From Aminithiophilus ramosus (GTDB lineage Bacteria > Synergistota > Synergistia > Synergistales > Aminithiophilaceae): a DNA stretch of 64,000 nucleotides. The position numbers were made by a program, and so were the translations under genes. Below the pieces are notes generated by a model. That model was not told the DNA's origin, ran no database searches, and saw only the letters and a list, made by a program, of their open reading frames with translations. The DNA is taken from contig NZ_CP072943.1 of the NCBI RefSeq assembly GCF_018069705.1, forward strand, positions 434,001-498,000. Reading direction: 5' to 3'. This document shows positions 35,236 to 43,459 of the stretch, piece by piece; the stretch's first letter is position 1, and every line of letters begins with the position of its first letter.

Positions 35236-37395
35236 TCAGCGCCCCTTTTGGGGCAGGGCCGTCAGCCCTGACGGCCCTCTGTCGGTGACGCGGAAGCGGG
35301 CGATCTGGGAGAGAAGCTCCTGGCCGCGGAGACTCATCTCCTGGGCCTGCTGGGCCACCCCTTCGGCGGCCCGGGACGTCTCCTCCGAGGCGTTTCCGAT
35401 GGAGCGGACCAGTTCGGCGATCTGCGTCGTCCCCGCCGTGATCTGGTCCATGGTCGAGGCCATCTCCTCGCTCGAGGCGGCCTGTTCTTCCGCCGTGGAG
35501 GCTACGGTGCCGATGGCCTCGATGACGCGGTTGATCTCCTTCAGGGCGACGGCGAGATCCCGGCCCGCCTCGTTGGCCCGGGCGGCGACGTCCTTCATGA
35601 CCCTCCCCGTCTCCTCGGTGACGGCGATGGACTGGCCGGCCCTTCCTTCCAGGTCGCCGATCAGCTTGGAGACCTCCGAGGCGGCCCGGTTCGACTCTTC
35701 GGCCAGCTTGCGCACCTCTTCGGCGACGACGGCAAAGCCCCGGCCCGCCTCGCCGGCCCGGGCGGCCTCGATGGCGGCGTTCAAAGCCAGCAGGTTCGTC
35801 TGGTCGGCGATGGAGCCGATGACGCCGACGAAGCCAGCGATCTCCTTCACCGATCCGGCCAGGTGATGCATGGCCTCGACGCTCTCCTCAGCCTTGGCGC
35901 CCACGCCGTGGAGGTCGTCGACGACGGACTGGACCTTCTCGACCGAGGCCGACGCCGTTTTGCCCGCCCTTTCTCCCGCCGACGAACCTTCGACGGCGGC
36001 CTTGGCCATCGTCTGGGCCCCGCCGGCCATCTCCTGGATCGACGCCGACGTCTCCTCGATGGAGGCGCTGTTCGATTCGGAGAGTTCCGAGGCCTGGTCG
36101 AGGCTGCTTCGGACCTCCTCCATGGAGGCGTTCGTCTCCTCCGAGAGAGCGGCCAGGGAGGCCGACGTCTCCGAGATGGCCTCGGCAGTCTGGCCGATCT
36201 GGAAGACGATGTCGGCCTGGGAGCGGACCATCGCCGCCAGGGCGTCGGCCATGAGGCCCAGCTCGTCGGCGGAACGGATGGCGAAGTCGTCACGGGTCAT
36301 CGTCAGGTCCCCCTCGCGGGCTCGTCCGGCCAGCTCGGCCACCGTCCTGAGGGGCCTCACGATCCGGCCGGCGATGAGCCAGACGGCGATGACGATGACC
36401 AGCAGGCCGGCCCCCGCCAGGGCCAAAGACACGTAGAGGGTCCGGTTCGCCACGGCCAGGACCTCCCTTGCCTTAACGACGGCGCTGAAACTCCAGGGCG
36501 TTCCCGTCTCTCCGATCTCGACGGGGGCGAAGGCCTTGTAGGTCATCTGCCCCACCGCCACCGACCAGGCCTCTTCAAACCAGCTGTCGCCTGCGGCGAT
36601 GCGCCGGAGCGCCTCGTCGCCACCCGGTCCCTGGGTCTCGCCGGCGATATCGCCGATGCGGCTTTTGTCGGGGTGGCTGGCGACGATGCCCTTATGAGAG
36701 AGGAGGCGGCCGAAGCCCGTCTCGTAGAGCCTCATCGACGCCGTCAGCTCGTGGATGACGTCAAGGGCGATGTCGACGCCGACGGCGCCGACCCTCTTCC
36801 CCCGGATCTCGACGGGGACGGTGAGAGTCGTCATCATCACCTGCCGGCCCCCCACCTCGTAGAGGAAGGGCTCCAGGATCGTCTCCGTCCCCCGCTCCAT
36901 GGCCTTGAGGTAGTAGTCGCCGTCGCCGGGAACGTCATAGCCCGCAAGGGGCTCCAGGGCCACCCGGTCGCCGTCGCGGTACCAGCGGGGGATGAAGCGC
37001 CCCGTTTTGTCATGGCCGTCGAGGCCGGCGAAATCGGCGTCGCGGCCGTCGAAGGCATTGGGCTCCCAACAGGTCCAGACGCCGAAGAAGTGGGGATTGC
37101 GCCTCAAGGTCTGGGCGAGCATCTCGTTGACCTGGCCCCGGTCGAAGTTGGAGTTGGCTCCCAGTCCCTCAAGGACGTAGGAGAGGGAGCGGGCCACGGC
37201 GATGGCCCGCTCGAACTCGAGGCGCATCACGCTCGCCAGCTCCCGGGAGCGGCTCAGAGCCAGCTCCTGGGCCTCCCTGAGACTGGCCCGCCTGTTGAGA
37301 ACGCTGATGGTGCCCACGATGGCCACGAAGATGACGAGAACCACGGCGAGCACCAGGGCCGTGATCTTTCCCTGGAGCTTCATGCGAATTTTCAC
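35236..37395 (-). CDS. methyl-accepting chemotaxis protein 3 (dCache)
   Basis: A 719-residue receptor. TM1 is near residues 11-32, the large periplasmic dCache domain contains [77 protein letters not shown]2 lies near 325-350, then HAMP and a cytoplasmic coiled coil with [23 protein letters not shown] near 533-556. The RWY plus YD arrangement recalls amino-acid-binding dCache sensors, but the exact AA motif spacing is not met. Start GTG 37395 lies 6 bases after AAGGAGGAG; the ATG at 37419 precedes that site. It is an intact gene among fragments. Confidence 0.92.
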   Translation of the reverse strand: MKIRMKLQGKITALVLAVVLVIFVAIVGTISVLNRRASLREAQELALSRSRELASVMRLEFERAIAVARSLSYVLEGLGANSNFDRGQVNEMLAQTLRRNPHFFGVWTCWEPNAFDGRDADFAGLDGHDKTGRFIPRWYRDGDRVALEPLAGYDVPGDGDYYLKAMERGTETILEPFLYEVGGRQVMMTTLTVPVEIRGKRVGAVGVDIALDVIHELTASMRLYETGFGRLLSHKGIVASHPDKSRIGDIAGETQGPGGDEALRRIAAGDSWFEEAWSVAVGQMTYKAFAPVEIGETGTPWSFSAVVKAREVLAVANRTLYVSLALAGAGLLVIVIAVWLIAGRIVRPLRTVAELAGRAREGDLTMTRDDFAIRSADELGLMADALAAMVRSQADIVFQIGQTAEAISETSASLAALSEETNASMEEVRSSLDQASELSESNSASIEETSASIQEMAGGAQTMAKAAVEGSSAGERAGKTASASVEKVQSVVDDLHGVGAKAEESVEAMHHLAGSVKEIAGFVGVIGSIADQTNLLALNAAIEAARAGEAGRGFAVVAEEVRKLAEESNRAASEVSKLIGDLEGRAGQSIAVTEETGRVMKDVAARANEAGRDLAVALKEINRVIEAIGTVASTAEEQAASSEEMASTMDQITAGTTQIAELVRSIGNASEETSRAAEGVAQQAQEMSLRGQELLSQIARFRVTDRGPSGLTALPQKGR

Positions 37396-37514
37396 TCTTC
37401 TCTCCTCCTTGTGCTGCATTAAACCACTTGTTTGAACAGGTAGTTTTCATGAAACCACCTCTCTGAAAGGAATTCAAGAGGGCAATCCATTAAACGGGAC
37501 AGCCCACAAGATTA

Positions 37515-37577
37515 CAGGACAAAAGAAGTCCGCTCGCCCTCCCCTTGCGGGGGAGGGTGCGGGCTCCTTTTGTCCTG
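37515..37577. terminator. hairpin beyond RpiR-like fragment
   Basis: CAGGACAAAAG (37515-37525) pairs with CTTTTGTCCTG (37567-37577), with an inner CCCTCCCC/GGGGGAGGG stem. It follows the stop of the minus-strand fragment at 37592. The stretch 37396-37514 contains no feature I recognise. Confidence 0.55.
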
Positions 37578-37591
37578 TCGAAAGGACGGGG

Positions 37592-37720
37592 CTAGAGGGT
37601 GATCTTCTTTTCCGCCAGGAGCCGCTCCAGGGTGCGCAACTTCTTGGTGGCCCTGTCGCGGTAGTGATGGCCCACTTCGACGACGAGGGCGTCGATGACG
37701 GTCAGGACGGGAACGATGGA
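37592..37720 (-). pseudogene. RpiR/SIS-type regulator, C-terminal fragment
   Basis: On the minus strand a frame ending at TAG (37592-37594) reads VPVLTVIDALVVEVGHHYRDR followed by ATKKLRTLERLLAEKKITL. This resembles the extreme C-terminus of RpiR/MurR-family regulators, in which an LxxxDAL helix ends the SIS domain. The match stops at about 37715-37720, where the DctM fragment on the opposite strand begins. The 5' four fifths of the gene is missing. Confidence 0.5.
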
Positions 37721-38117
37721 GCAGATCCCCATCAAGATCGCCACGGCCCTGTTGGGGCTCTCCTCCAACTACGTCGTCATCATCCTCCTCATCCTGGCCC
37801 TTCTCCTCGTCGTGGGCTGCTTCGTCGACAACATCTCCTCCATGATCATCCTCACGCCCATCCTTCTTCCCGTCGTCCAGAAGCTGGGGATGGAGCCCGT
37901 CCGCTTCGGTCTCGTCATGACGGTGGCCCTCGCCACGGGATTCATCACCCCTCCCTACGGCGCCAATCTCTTCGTCGCCTCGGCCGTCTCGGGCGTGAAG
38001 ATGGAGAAGATCTCGCGCAACATGGTCCCCTTCTTCGCCGCCCTCCTGGGCTGTCTTCTCCTTTTCGCCTTCGTCCCCTCCCTGAGCATGGGCCTCGTGA
38101 GGATCTTCATGCGCTAG
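37719..38117 (+). pseudogene. TRAP transporter large permease (DctM), C-terminal fragment
   Basis: About 132 residues of the DctM/SiaM family from EQIPIKIATALLGLSSNYVV, through CFVDNISSMIILTPILLPVV and GFITPPYGANLFVASAVSG, to the normal C-terminus. A full DctM has about 430 residues; the first two thirds are absent. The break coincides with the break of the RpiR-like fragment, so both genes lost their 5' parts at one junction. Confidence 0.88.
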
Positions 38118-38131
38118 ATCCTTTCCCCCTT

Positions 38132-38182
38132 GCGGACGGAAAAAGAGGAGAGCCCCGAGGGCTCTCCTCTTTTTCCGTCCGC
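38132..38182. terminator. 24-bp perfect hairpin between dctM and otsA fragments
   Basis: 38132-38155 pairs with 38159-38182 with a 3-base loop. The A-run in the 5' arm and T-run in the 3' arm give a U-tract on both strands, ideal for two-way termination. Confidence 0.75.
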
Positions 38183-38198
38183 TTTTTCCGGGGGGCGG

Positions 38199-38615
38199 TC
38201 AGGCCAGAGGGCGTTCCCGGGGGCGGGGAAGAAGGGGTGCCAGGTCGTCGGGCGGGAAATCCCGGAGGGCCCTCCCCGCCGCGGCCCGGAGAAAGTTGTC
38301 GACCCACCAGAAGATGTCTTGCCTTCGAACGGCCCGGCGAAGCCGGATCATGCGTTTCTCCCGTTCCTCCCGGGCCATGTCGCAGGCCGCGACGAGAGTC
38401 CGGGCCAGCCCCTCCACGTCGTGAGGGTTGACGAGGAGCGCTCCTTTTGCCAGCTGACCGGCCGCTCCGGCGAACTCGCTCAGGACGAGGACGCCGTCTC
38501 CGTCGGTGTTGCAGGCGCAGTATTCCTTCGCGACGAGGTTCATGCCGTCGCGGAGGGGCGTGACGACGGCCACGTCGGCGGCGCGGTAGAAGCCGGCCAG
38601 CTCGTCGGAGGGAAT
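38199..38615 (-). pseudogene. trehalose-6-phosphate synthase (OtsA/GT20), C-terminal fragment
   Basis: The minus strand encodes [48 protein letters not shown] and ALLVNPHDVEGLA, the C-terminal nucleotide-sugar domain of GT20 trehalose-phosphate synthases. It is cut at its 5' side by IS5 copy 3; the junction shares GGAGCG (38616-38621), which can be read as part of either sequence. About two thirds of the enzyme is missing. Confidence 0.88.
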
Positions 38616-39108
38616 GGAGCGAAAAAAGGGAGTCTGGGGCGATTCGGCCTACATAGGCAAGACGGAGACGATCCGGGAAAAGGCACCCGATGCCGTCGAC
38701 AAGGCCGACAAAAGAGGGTCACGGAACAGGAAACCGACCGACGAAGAACGGTCTCACAATCGTATGCTGTCCAAAACGAGGGCAAAGGTGGAGCATGTCT
38801 TTTGAAGAGCGAAGCGGGTCTTCAGATTCACCAAGGTGCGTTACAAGGGGCTCAAGAAGAACACGAGCCATGTCCACGTGATCTTTGCCCTGTCCAACCC
38901 GTACATGGCGAGAAGGCTTTTATTGGAGATGGATAGGGCGTAGTGTCTTCAAAATCCGGCAAACGGCAACCATAAGACAAAAAATAGCCGGGAATGGCTC
39001 TACATAGGCAACTTGCCTGACACGACAGGCTGAAAGGGCACGCAACGTACGTGTTCAGCCACCAAGAGGTACTGTTGGAGCTCGCCGGATCTTTTTTTCA
39101 GAGGTTCC
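38616..39108 (+). mobile_element. IS5-family element, copy 3 (3' 493 bp only)
   Basis: Matches the last 493 bases of copies 1 and 2, including the internal UGA after VEHVF (near 38801), the following 45-codon extension and the right end CAGAGGTTCC at 39099-39108. It shares the A6 frameshift tract and several substitutions with copy 2 rather than copy 1. The left part and left inverted repeat are missing. Confidence 0.9.
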
Positions 39109-39127
39109 CGAAAAAGCGGGATTTCCC

Positions 39128-40426
39128 CTACAGCAGTCCCCGCTCCGCGAGGACGGGCCCGGCCGTTTCCCGGAAGGAGTCGAGGCCGCGGAAGAAGGCC
39201 AGTCCTCCCAGAAGGCAGAGGAAGCCGCCGATGAAGAGGGTTCTGGGGGCGCCGAAGGTCCTGGCGGCGAAGCCCGCCGTCAGGCTCCCGAAGGGGGCCA
39301 GGCCCAGGAGGGCCATGGAATAGAGGGACATGATGCGGCTTCTCTTGTCATCGTCGACGAGGGATTGGATGAGGGTGTTGCAGGCCACGGTGACGGCGAT
39401 GGAGAGATAGCCGGCTGTGCCCATCAAAAGGAGCGAGAGGGGGAGGTGGCGTGAAAGGGCGAAGGCGGGAAGGGCCAGGCCGAAGGCGATGATGGACAGG
39501 GCCGTCCGTTTGGCCAGGCCCTCCAGGCCGGTGCGCATGGCCAGAGTGAGGGCGCTGACGAGGGCTCCCAGGCCCAGGGCGCCGAGGAGGAAGCCCAGGG
39601 TGGTGGCGTCGCCGCCCAGGATGTCGCGGGCGAAGATGGGCAGAAGAGTGATGTAGGGAAATCCGGCGAAGCTTATGACGACGAGGAGTCCCAGAAGGCG
39701 CCTCAGGGGGAGGAAGGCCCATGCATGGCCCAGCCCTGCGGCCAGGTCGGCCAGATAGCCTGTCTTCCCCGGCCCCTTGTGGGTCGGCGTCGTCTTCATC
39801 AGGGCCAAAGCGACGATGATGGAGAGGTACGTCAGGGCGTTGATGAGGAAACAGGTCCCCTCGCCGATGGAGGCGATGAGGAGGCCGCCCATGGAGGGGC
39901 CGAAGATGCGGGCCGAGTTGAAGAGGACGGAGTTCATGGCGATGGCCGGTGCCAGGTCGTCGCGGCGCTCGACCATGTGGATGACGAAGGAGTGGCGGGC
40001 GGGCATTTCGAAGGCGTTGACGGCGCCCAGAAAGGTGGCGGCCGCCACGATCTGGACGTAGGTGATGGTTCCCCTCATGGCGCCGAAGGCCAGGAAGAGG
40101 GCCTGTCCCATGGCGAGGAATTGGCAGAGGGAGATGACCCGCTTCAATTCCCAGCGGTCCAGGAGAGGGCCGGCGAAGAGGCCCAGAAGGAAGATGGGAA
40201 TCTGCCCCATGAATTCGACCGTCCCCAGGGCGACGGCCGAGTCGGTGAGGCGGTAGACGAGCCAGCCCATGGCCACGCGCTGCATCCAGAGGCCCGTCAG
40301 GGAGATGAGCTGGCCGCCGAAGAAAAGGCGGTAGTTGACGGAGCGGAAGGCCCGGAGAAAGGGGAGCCCTGTCGTCGTTGGGGCCGTCGCGGTGGCGCTG
40401 TCGCCCTGTCTGGAACGGTTGTCTTT
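39128..40426 (-). CDS. MFS exporter (EntS/TMS-like), paralogue 1
   Basis: A 12-helix major-facilitator transporter of about 432 residues. The start VNYRLFFGGQLISLTGLWMQRVAMGWLVYRLT and LVDDDKRSRIMSLYSMALLGLAPFG match the MFS_3/EntS group, which exports siderophores and other small molecules. It is strikingly similar to the gene at 43460-44752. TTG 40426 is chosen because the frame upstream overlaps a terminator hairpin; TTG 40495 is possible. It follows two ATP-grasp ligases and a GNAT gene on the same strand. Confidence 0.88.
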   Translation of the reverse strand, partial: KDNRSRQGDSATATAPTTTGLPFLRAFRSVNYRLFFGGQLISLTGLWMQRVAMGWLVYRLTDSAVALGTVEFMGQIPIFLLGLFAGPLLDRWELKRVISLCQFLAMGQALFLAFGAMRGTITYVQIVAAATFLGAVNAFEMPARHSFVIHMVERRDDLAPAIAMNSVLFNSARIFGPSMGGLLIASIGEGTCFLINALTYLSIIVALALMKTTPTHKGPGKTGYLADLAAGLGHAWAFLPLRRLLGLLVVISFAGFPYITLLPIFARDILGGDATTLGFLLGALGLGALVSALTLAMRTGLEGLAKRTALSIIAFGLALPAFALSRHLPLSLLLMGTAGYLSIAVTVACNTLIQSLVDDDKRSRIMSLYSMALLGLAPFGSLTAGFAARTFGAPRTLFIGGFLCLLGGLAFFRGLDSFRETAGPVLAERGLL

Positions 40427-40495
40427 CAAAGGAGGTCGCCGCCTTTCCCCGACCCGTCTTCGCTGCGTCGGGAGATCTCGACAAAGATAGCACAA

Positions 40496-40539
40496 AAACG
40501 TCGGGTCCAGCCCTTTCGGGGGCGATGGGCCCGACGTTT
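40496..40539. terminator. hairpin between GNAT and MFS genes
   Basis: AAACGTCGGGTCC (40496-40508) pairs with GGGCCCGACGTTT (40527-40539, one wobble), giving a T-run at the 3' side. Confidence 0.6.
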
Positions 40540-40598
40540 CATCTCCCGTCGGTCGCCCCTCGCCGTCCCCCCTTCGGAGGGAGGGACAGGGGAGGCCT

Positions 40599-41072
40599 TC
40601 ACCTCGCCTCTTTCGCCTCCAGGGATCGGCCGTAGAGGACGAGATCGTCTCCCTCTCCGTAGAAATCGGCGAGACGCCCGCACTCCCTGTAGCCGCCGGC
40701 CTCGTAGAAACGCCGTTGCCCCTCGTAACTGGCCTTGCCCGACGTCTCGACGCGGATGACGGCCCGGGCGCCTCGTTCGTCGAGGGCCCCGTCGAGGCGC
40801 CGCAAAAGGCGGAGCCCCACGCCGCGTCTCTGAAAAGGAGGATCGACGGCGATCCAGTATAGGTCGTAGGCGAAATCCGTCATCGGCGTCGGGCCGTAGA
40901 CGAGGAAGCCCGCCCTTCTCCCTTCGAGATTTTCTTCGAGGACGAAATAGCCTGACTGGGGGTCTTCGGCCCAGTCGGCCAGGACTTCGCCGAGGATCTC
41001 CATCTCCGCCGGCGAAAAGGCGCCGCTTCTCTCAGCGAGCGCCAGATAGTCGTAGAGGGCATGGCTCTTCAA
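40599..41072 (-). CDS. GNAT-family N-acetyltransferase
   Basis: A 157-residue acyl-CoA-dependent transferase. Beta4 and the acetyl-CoA loop are visible: LYWIAVDPPFQRRGVGLRLLRRLD around residues 70-95 (Q/RxxGxG/A motif QRRGVG), followed by VETSGKASYEGQRRFYEAGGY. TTG 41072 lies 9 bases after GGAGG, inside the end of the preceding ligase gene (41-base overlap), so the genes are translationally linked. Its acceptor may be the product of the two ligases. Confidence 0.85.
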   Translation of the reverse strand: MKSHALYDYLALAERSGAFSPAEMEILGEVLADWAEDPQSGYFVLEENLEGRRAGFLVYGPTPMTDFAYDLYWIAVDPPFQRRGVGLRLLRRLDGALDERGARAVIRVETSGKASYEGQRRFYEAGGYRECGRLADFYGEGDDLVLYGRSLEAKEAR

Positions 41073-42081
41073 GGGTGCGGACCTCCTTTCCCTCCAGGGC
41101 CAGAAAGACCAGCCGGGCGATGATATCGTCGTAAGTCAGTCCCGCCCGGCCGGCCTGGCGGGCGAAGCCGCTGTCGACGTTGAGGTCGGGATTGGGGTTG
41201 ACGTCGATGATGCGGAGCCTTCCGTCCCGTCCCTCTCGGAGGTCGACGCGGAAGAAGCCGCGGCAGCCCAGGGCGCGACCCGCCTCCCGGGCCAGGGCCA
41301 GGGCCGACGGAAGCTGGCTGTCGTCGTCGCGGCAGGACTCGGGCATGATGGCGTAGTCTGGAGCCTCTTCGTCCCACTTGGCCTCATAGGCCAGGTAGGG
41401 AGGAAGATGGCCGTAGCGTCCGTAGTCGATGACGGAGGGGGGCAGGCCGTCGTAGGGGTCGTTGCCGAGGAAGGCGACGGCGAACTCCCGGCCGGGAAGG
41501 AACTCCTCGACGACGACTCCCTCGGGGAAGCGTTTCAATTTGGCCGCCAGAGCGCCGGCCAGGGCCTTTTCCTCCGTCACCAGCGAGGTGCCGTCGATTC
41601 CCACGCTGCCGTCTTCGCAGCGGGGCTTGAGGAAGAAGGGAGCGTCGAAGGTCAGAAGAGAGGGCAGGGTCGAGAGATCGCCGATCTCGACGGACCGCCC
41701 CTGCGGGACGGGAAGGCCCCTGTCGGCCAGACGCCGTCGCGTCCGCTCCTTGTCGAGACAGAGGGCGAGCGTCTCCGAGCCGTTGCCGGTGAAGGGGAGG
41801 GCCCGCTCTTCCAGGAGGGCGGCGAAGGCGCTCTCCTGGGCGGGGGCATCGCTGAAGCCCTCGAAGAGGTTGAAGAGGCAGAGAGGGTCGGCCTCTTCGA
41901 GGCGGAGGTTCAGCGAGGCGCCGTCGGTCGCCTCCGAACGGGCGATGTCGAAGGGGAGGCAGGGGAAGCCGAGGCGGTTCAGGCTTTCCATGACGGAGAG
42001 GCGGCAGCGCAGGACGTCGACGACATCGGGACGCGACGTCGCCTCGACGGCCGAGGCGACGAGGATCTTCCGGGCCTTCAT
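41032..42081 (-). CDS. D-Ala-D-Ala-ligase-like ATP-grasp enzyme B
   Basis: A 349-residue ATP-grasp ligase. Landmarks: NLFEGFSDAPAQESAFAALLEERALPFTGNGSETLALCLDKERTR in the N-terminal half, FFLKPRCEDGSVGID in the ATP-binding loop, VVVEEFLPGREFAVAFLG, and the metal site FFRVDLREG with IIDVNPNPDLNVDSGFARQA. The catalytic architecture follows Ddl, but the HGxxGEDG substrate loop of true Ddl is replaced by NLFEG. Such enzymes join a carboxylate to an amine. It overlaps ligase A by ATGA and the GNAT gene by 41 bases. Confidence 0.87.
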   Translation of the reverse strand: MKARKILVASAVEATSRPDVVDVLRCRLSVMESLNRLGFPCLPFDIARSEATDGASLNLRLEEADPLCLFNLFEGFSDAPAQESAFAALLEERALPFTGNGSETLALCLDKERTRRRLADRGLPVPQGRSVEIGDLSTLPSLLTFDAPFFLKPRCEDGSVGIDGTSLVTEEKALAGALAAKLKRFPEGVVVEEFLPGREFAVAFLGNDPYDGLPPSVIDYGRYGHLPPYLAYEAKWDEEAPDYAIMPESCRDDDSQLPSALALAREAGRALGCRGFFRVDLREGRDGRLRIIDVNPNPDLNVDSGFARQAGRAGLTYDDIIARLVFLALEGKEVRTLEEPCPLRLSGAR

Positions 42082-43133
42082 CGTCTGGCGGAGACGGCGT
42101 CGCCGAGCTTGTGGCGCAGCGAGGCGGCGTCGATGACGGCCCGGACGAGCCCGGCGTAGCTTCCTCCGCTGAGCCGGACGAGGATGGGAAGGTCGCTGTA
42201 GAAGGGAGACATCCCCGGCAGGGGGTTGACGTCGATGATGTGGGGGTCGCCCTTCCCGTCGAGGCGGAAGTCGATTCGAGCCACGTCGCGCAGCTCCAGG
42301 GCCCGGAAGGCCCTGAGGGCCCTGTCGGCCAGCAGGGAGCGCAGGTCGGGGGCGATGGTTTCGGGACCCCTGTAGCGGACCTGTTTCACCCAGTCCCGCT
42401 TCTGTTCCAGGGAGTAGAGGAAGGGTTTGCCGTCGTCGTCGGCGGCGACGATGCGCATCATGCCCGCCAGGCGCGGCGGCGTGCCGACGATGCCTACGGT
42501 CATCTCTTCGCCGGGGAGAAAACGTTCGACGAGAGCCGGCTGGCGGTAGCGGCTCCAGATGCGCCGCACCCGATCCTCGAGGGCGGTGACGTCGCCGACG
42601 AGGGAGTCGGGAAAAATCCCCTTCGACGAGCCCTCCCAGCGGGGCTTGACGATCCACGTCGCGCCCTCGCCGAAAAGAGGCGCTTTCGTCTTCAGGTCGC
42701 TTTCGTCGCGGAAGAGGTGGAATTCCGGTGTCGGAAGGGAGGCGTTGCCGAGAAGGGTGTGGGTGAGAACCTTGTCCAGGGTCAGGGAGAGAGAGACCGA
42801 GTCGGATCCCGTGAAGGGAATATCCATCGATTCGAGAAGGCAGGCGACCTGTGATTCCCGCCCCCGCCCGTTGCCCAGTCCCTCGGCGAGGTTGAAGACC
42901 AGATCGGGATCGGCCTCCCGGAGGCGTCGGCTCAGATCGTCGTCCTGTTCCATGGTGACGACGGAATGCCCCTGTCGGGCGATTTCCGCGGCCAGAGCCT
43001 CAATGGTTTTCTCGCAGTCGTATTCCTCGTAGAGATCGTCGGGTTCCTCCGGTTCCGCCTCCCGCCTTCCGTTATAGACGATGCCGATTTTCAGCGGCAC
43101 CAGTGGAACGTCCTGGTTCGTCTCCTCCATCAT
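42078..43133 (-). CDS. D-Ala-D-Ala-ligase-like ATP-grasp enzyme A
   Basis: A 351-residue paralogue of ligase B. It has GIVYNG at the start, NLAEGLGNGRGRESQVACLLESMDIPFTGSDSVSLSLTLDK, WIVKPRWEGSSKGI, ALVERFLPGEEMTVGIVG and ARIDFRLDGKGDPHIIDVNPLPGMSP, the last being close to the Ddl metal-binding motif. As in ligase B the N-terminal HG..GEDG motif is NLAEG. First gene of the ligase A-ligase B-GNAT unit. ATG 43133 is preferred; the frame is open to 43232 but the extension is composed of low-complexity residues. Confidence 0.88.
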   Translation of the reverse strand: MMEETNQDVPLVPLKIGIVYNGRREAEPEEPDDLYEEYDCEKTIEALAAEIARQGHSVVTMEQDDDLSRRLREADPDLVFNLAEGLGNGRGRESQVACLLESMDIPFTGSDSVSLSLTLDKVLTHTLLGNASLPTPEFHLFRDESDLKTKAPLFGEGATWIVKPRWEGSSKGIFPDSLVGDVTALEDRVRRIWSRYRQPALVERFLPGEEMTVGIVGTPPRLAGMMRIVAADDDGKPFLYSLEQKRDWVKQVRYRGPETIAPDLRSLLADRALRAFRALELRDVARIDFRLDGKGDPHIIDVNPLPGMSPFYSDLPILVRLSGGSYAGLVRAVIDAASLRHKLGDAVSARR

Positions 43134-43390
43134 TCGTCTCGCCCCCAAGGTGAGTTTTGGTCCTTCCGGCGAGGTCCTGCCCCTCCGGAAGGGGGGTCCG
43201 CCCTCCGGTCGGACAGGGCGGGGAAAAAGCAAAAAAAGGCCCTGCCCGGACGGGTTCTGTGTCTACCCTGCCGAGAAGGAGCCTGCTGTGCGGTAAAAGC
43301 TCTGAGCCATTACCCCGACCTTTTTAGTTGTGTTGGGAAGGGAATCCCTTCCTTTTCGGGGATTATACGCCCCTTCGGGGGCGACGACAA
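43134..43390 (-). promoter_or_regulatory. promoter and long leader of the ATP-grasp operon
   Basis: On the minus strand TTGTCG (43385-43390), a 17-base spacer and a perfect TATAAT (43362-43367). The transcript leader is about 220 bases and structured: an AAGGAAGGGA/TCCCTTCC hairpin, a GGTAA/TTACC hairpin, then GGGCAGGGC/GCCCTGTCC enclosing a T7 and a T5 tract, and a final CCTCC-GGAGG fold. No known riboswitch consensus was recognised. No gene is visible in 43134-43459. Confidence 0.5.
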
Positions 43391-43459
43391 CGATTCTTCT
43401 CCCCGGGGCCGGCGGAGGTTTCGGAGGGGGAACGGTCGCGTCGTCTCCGTCCTTCGCCG

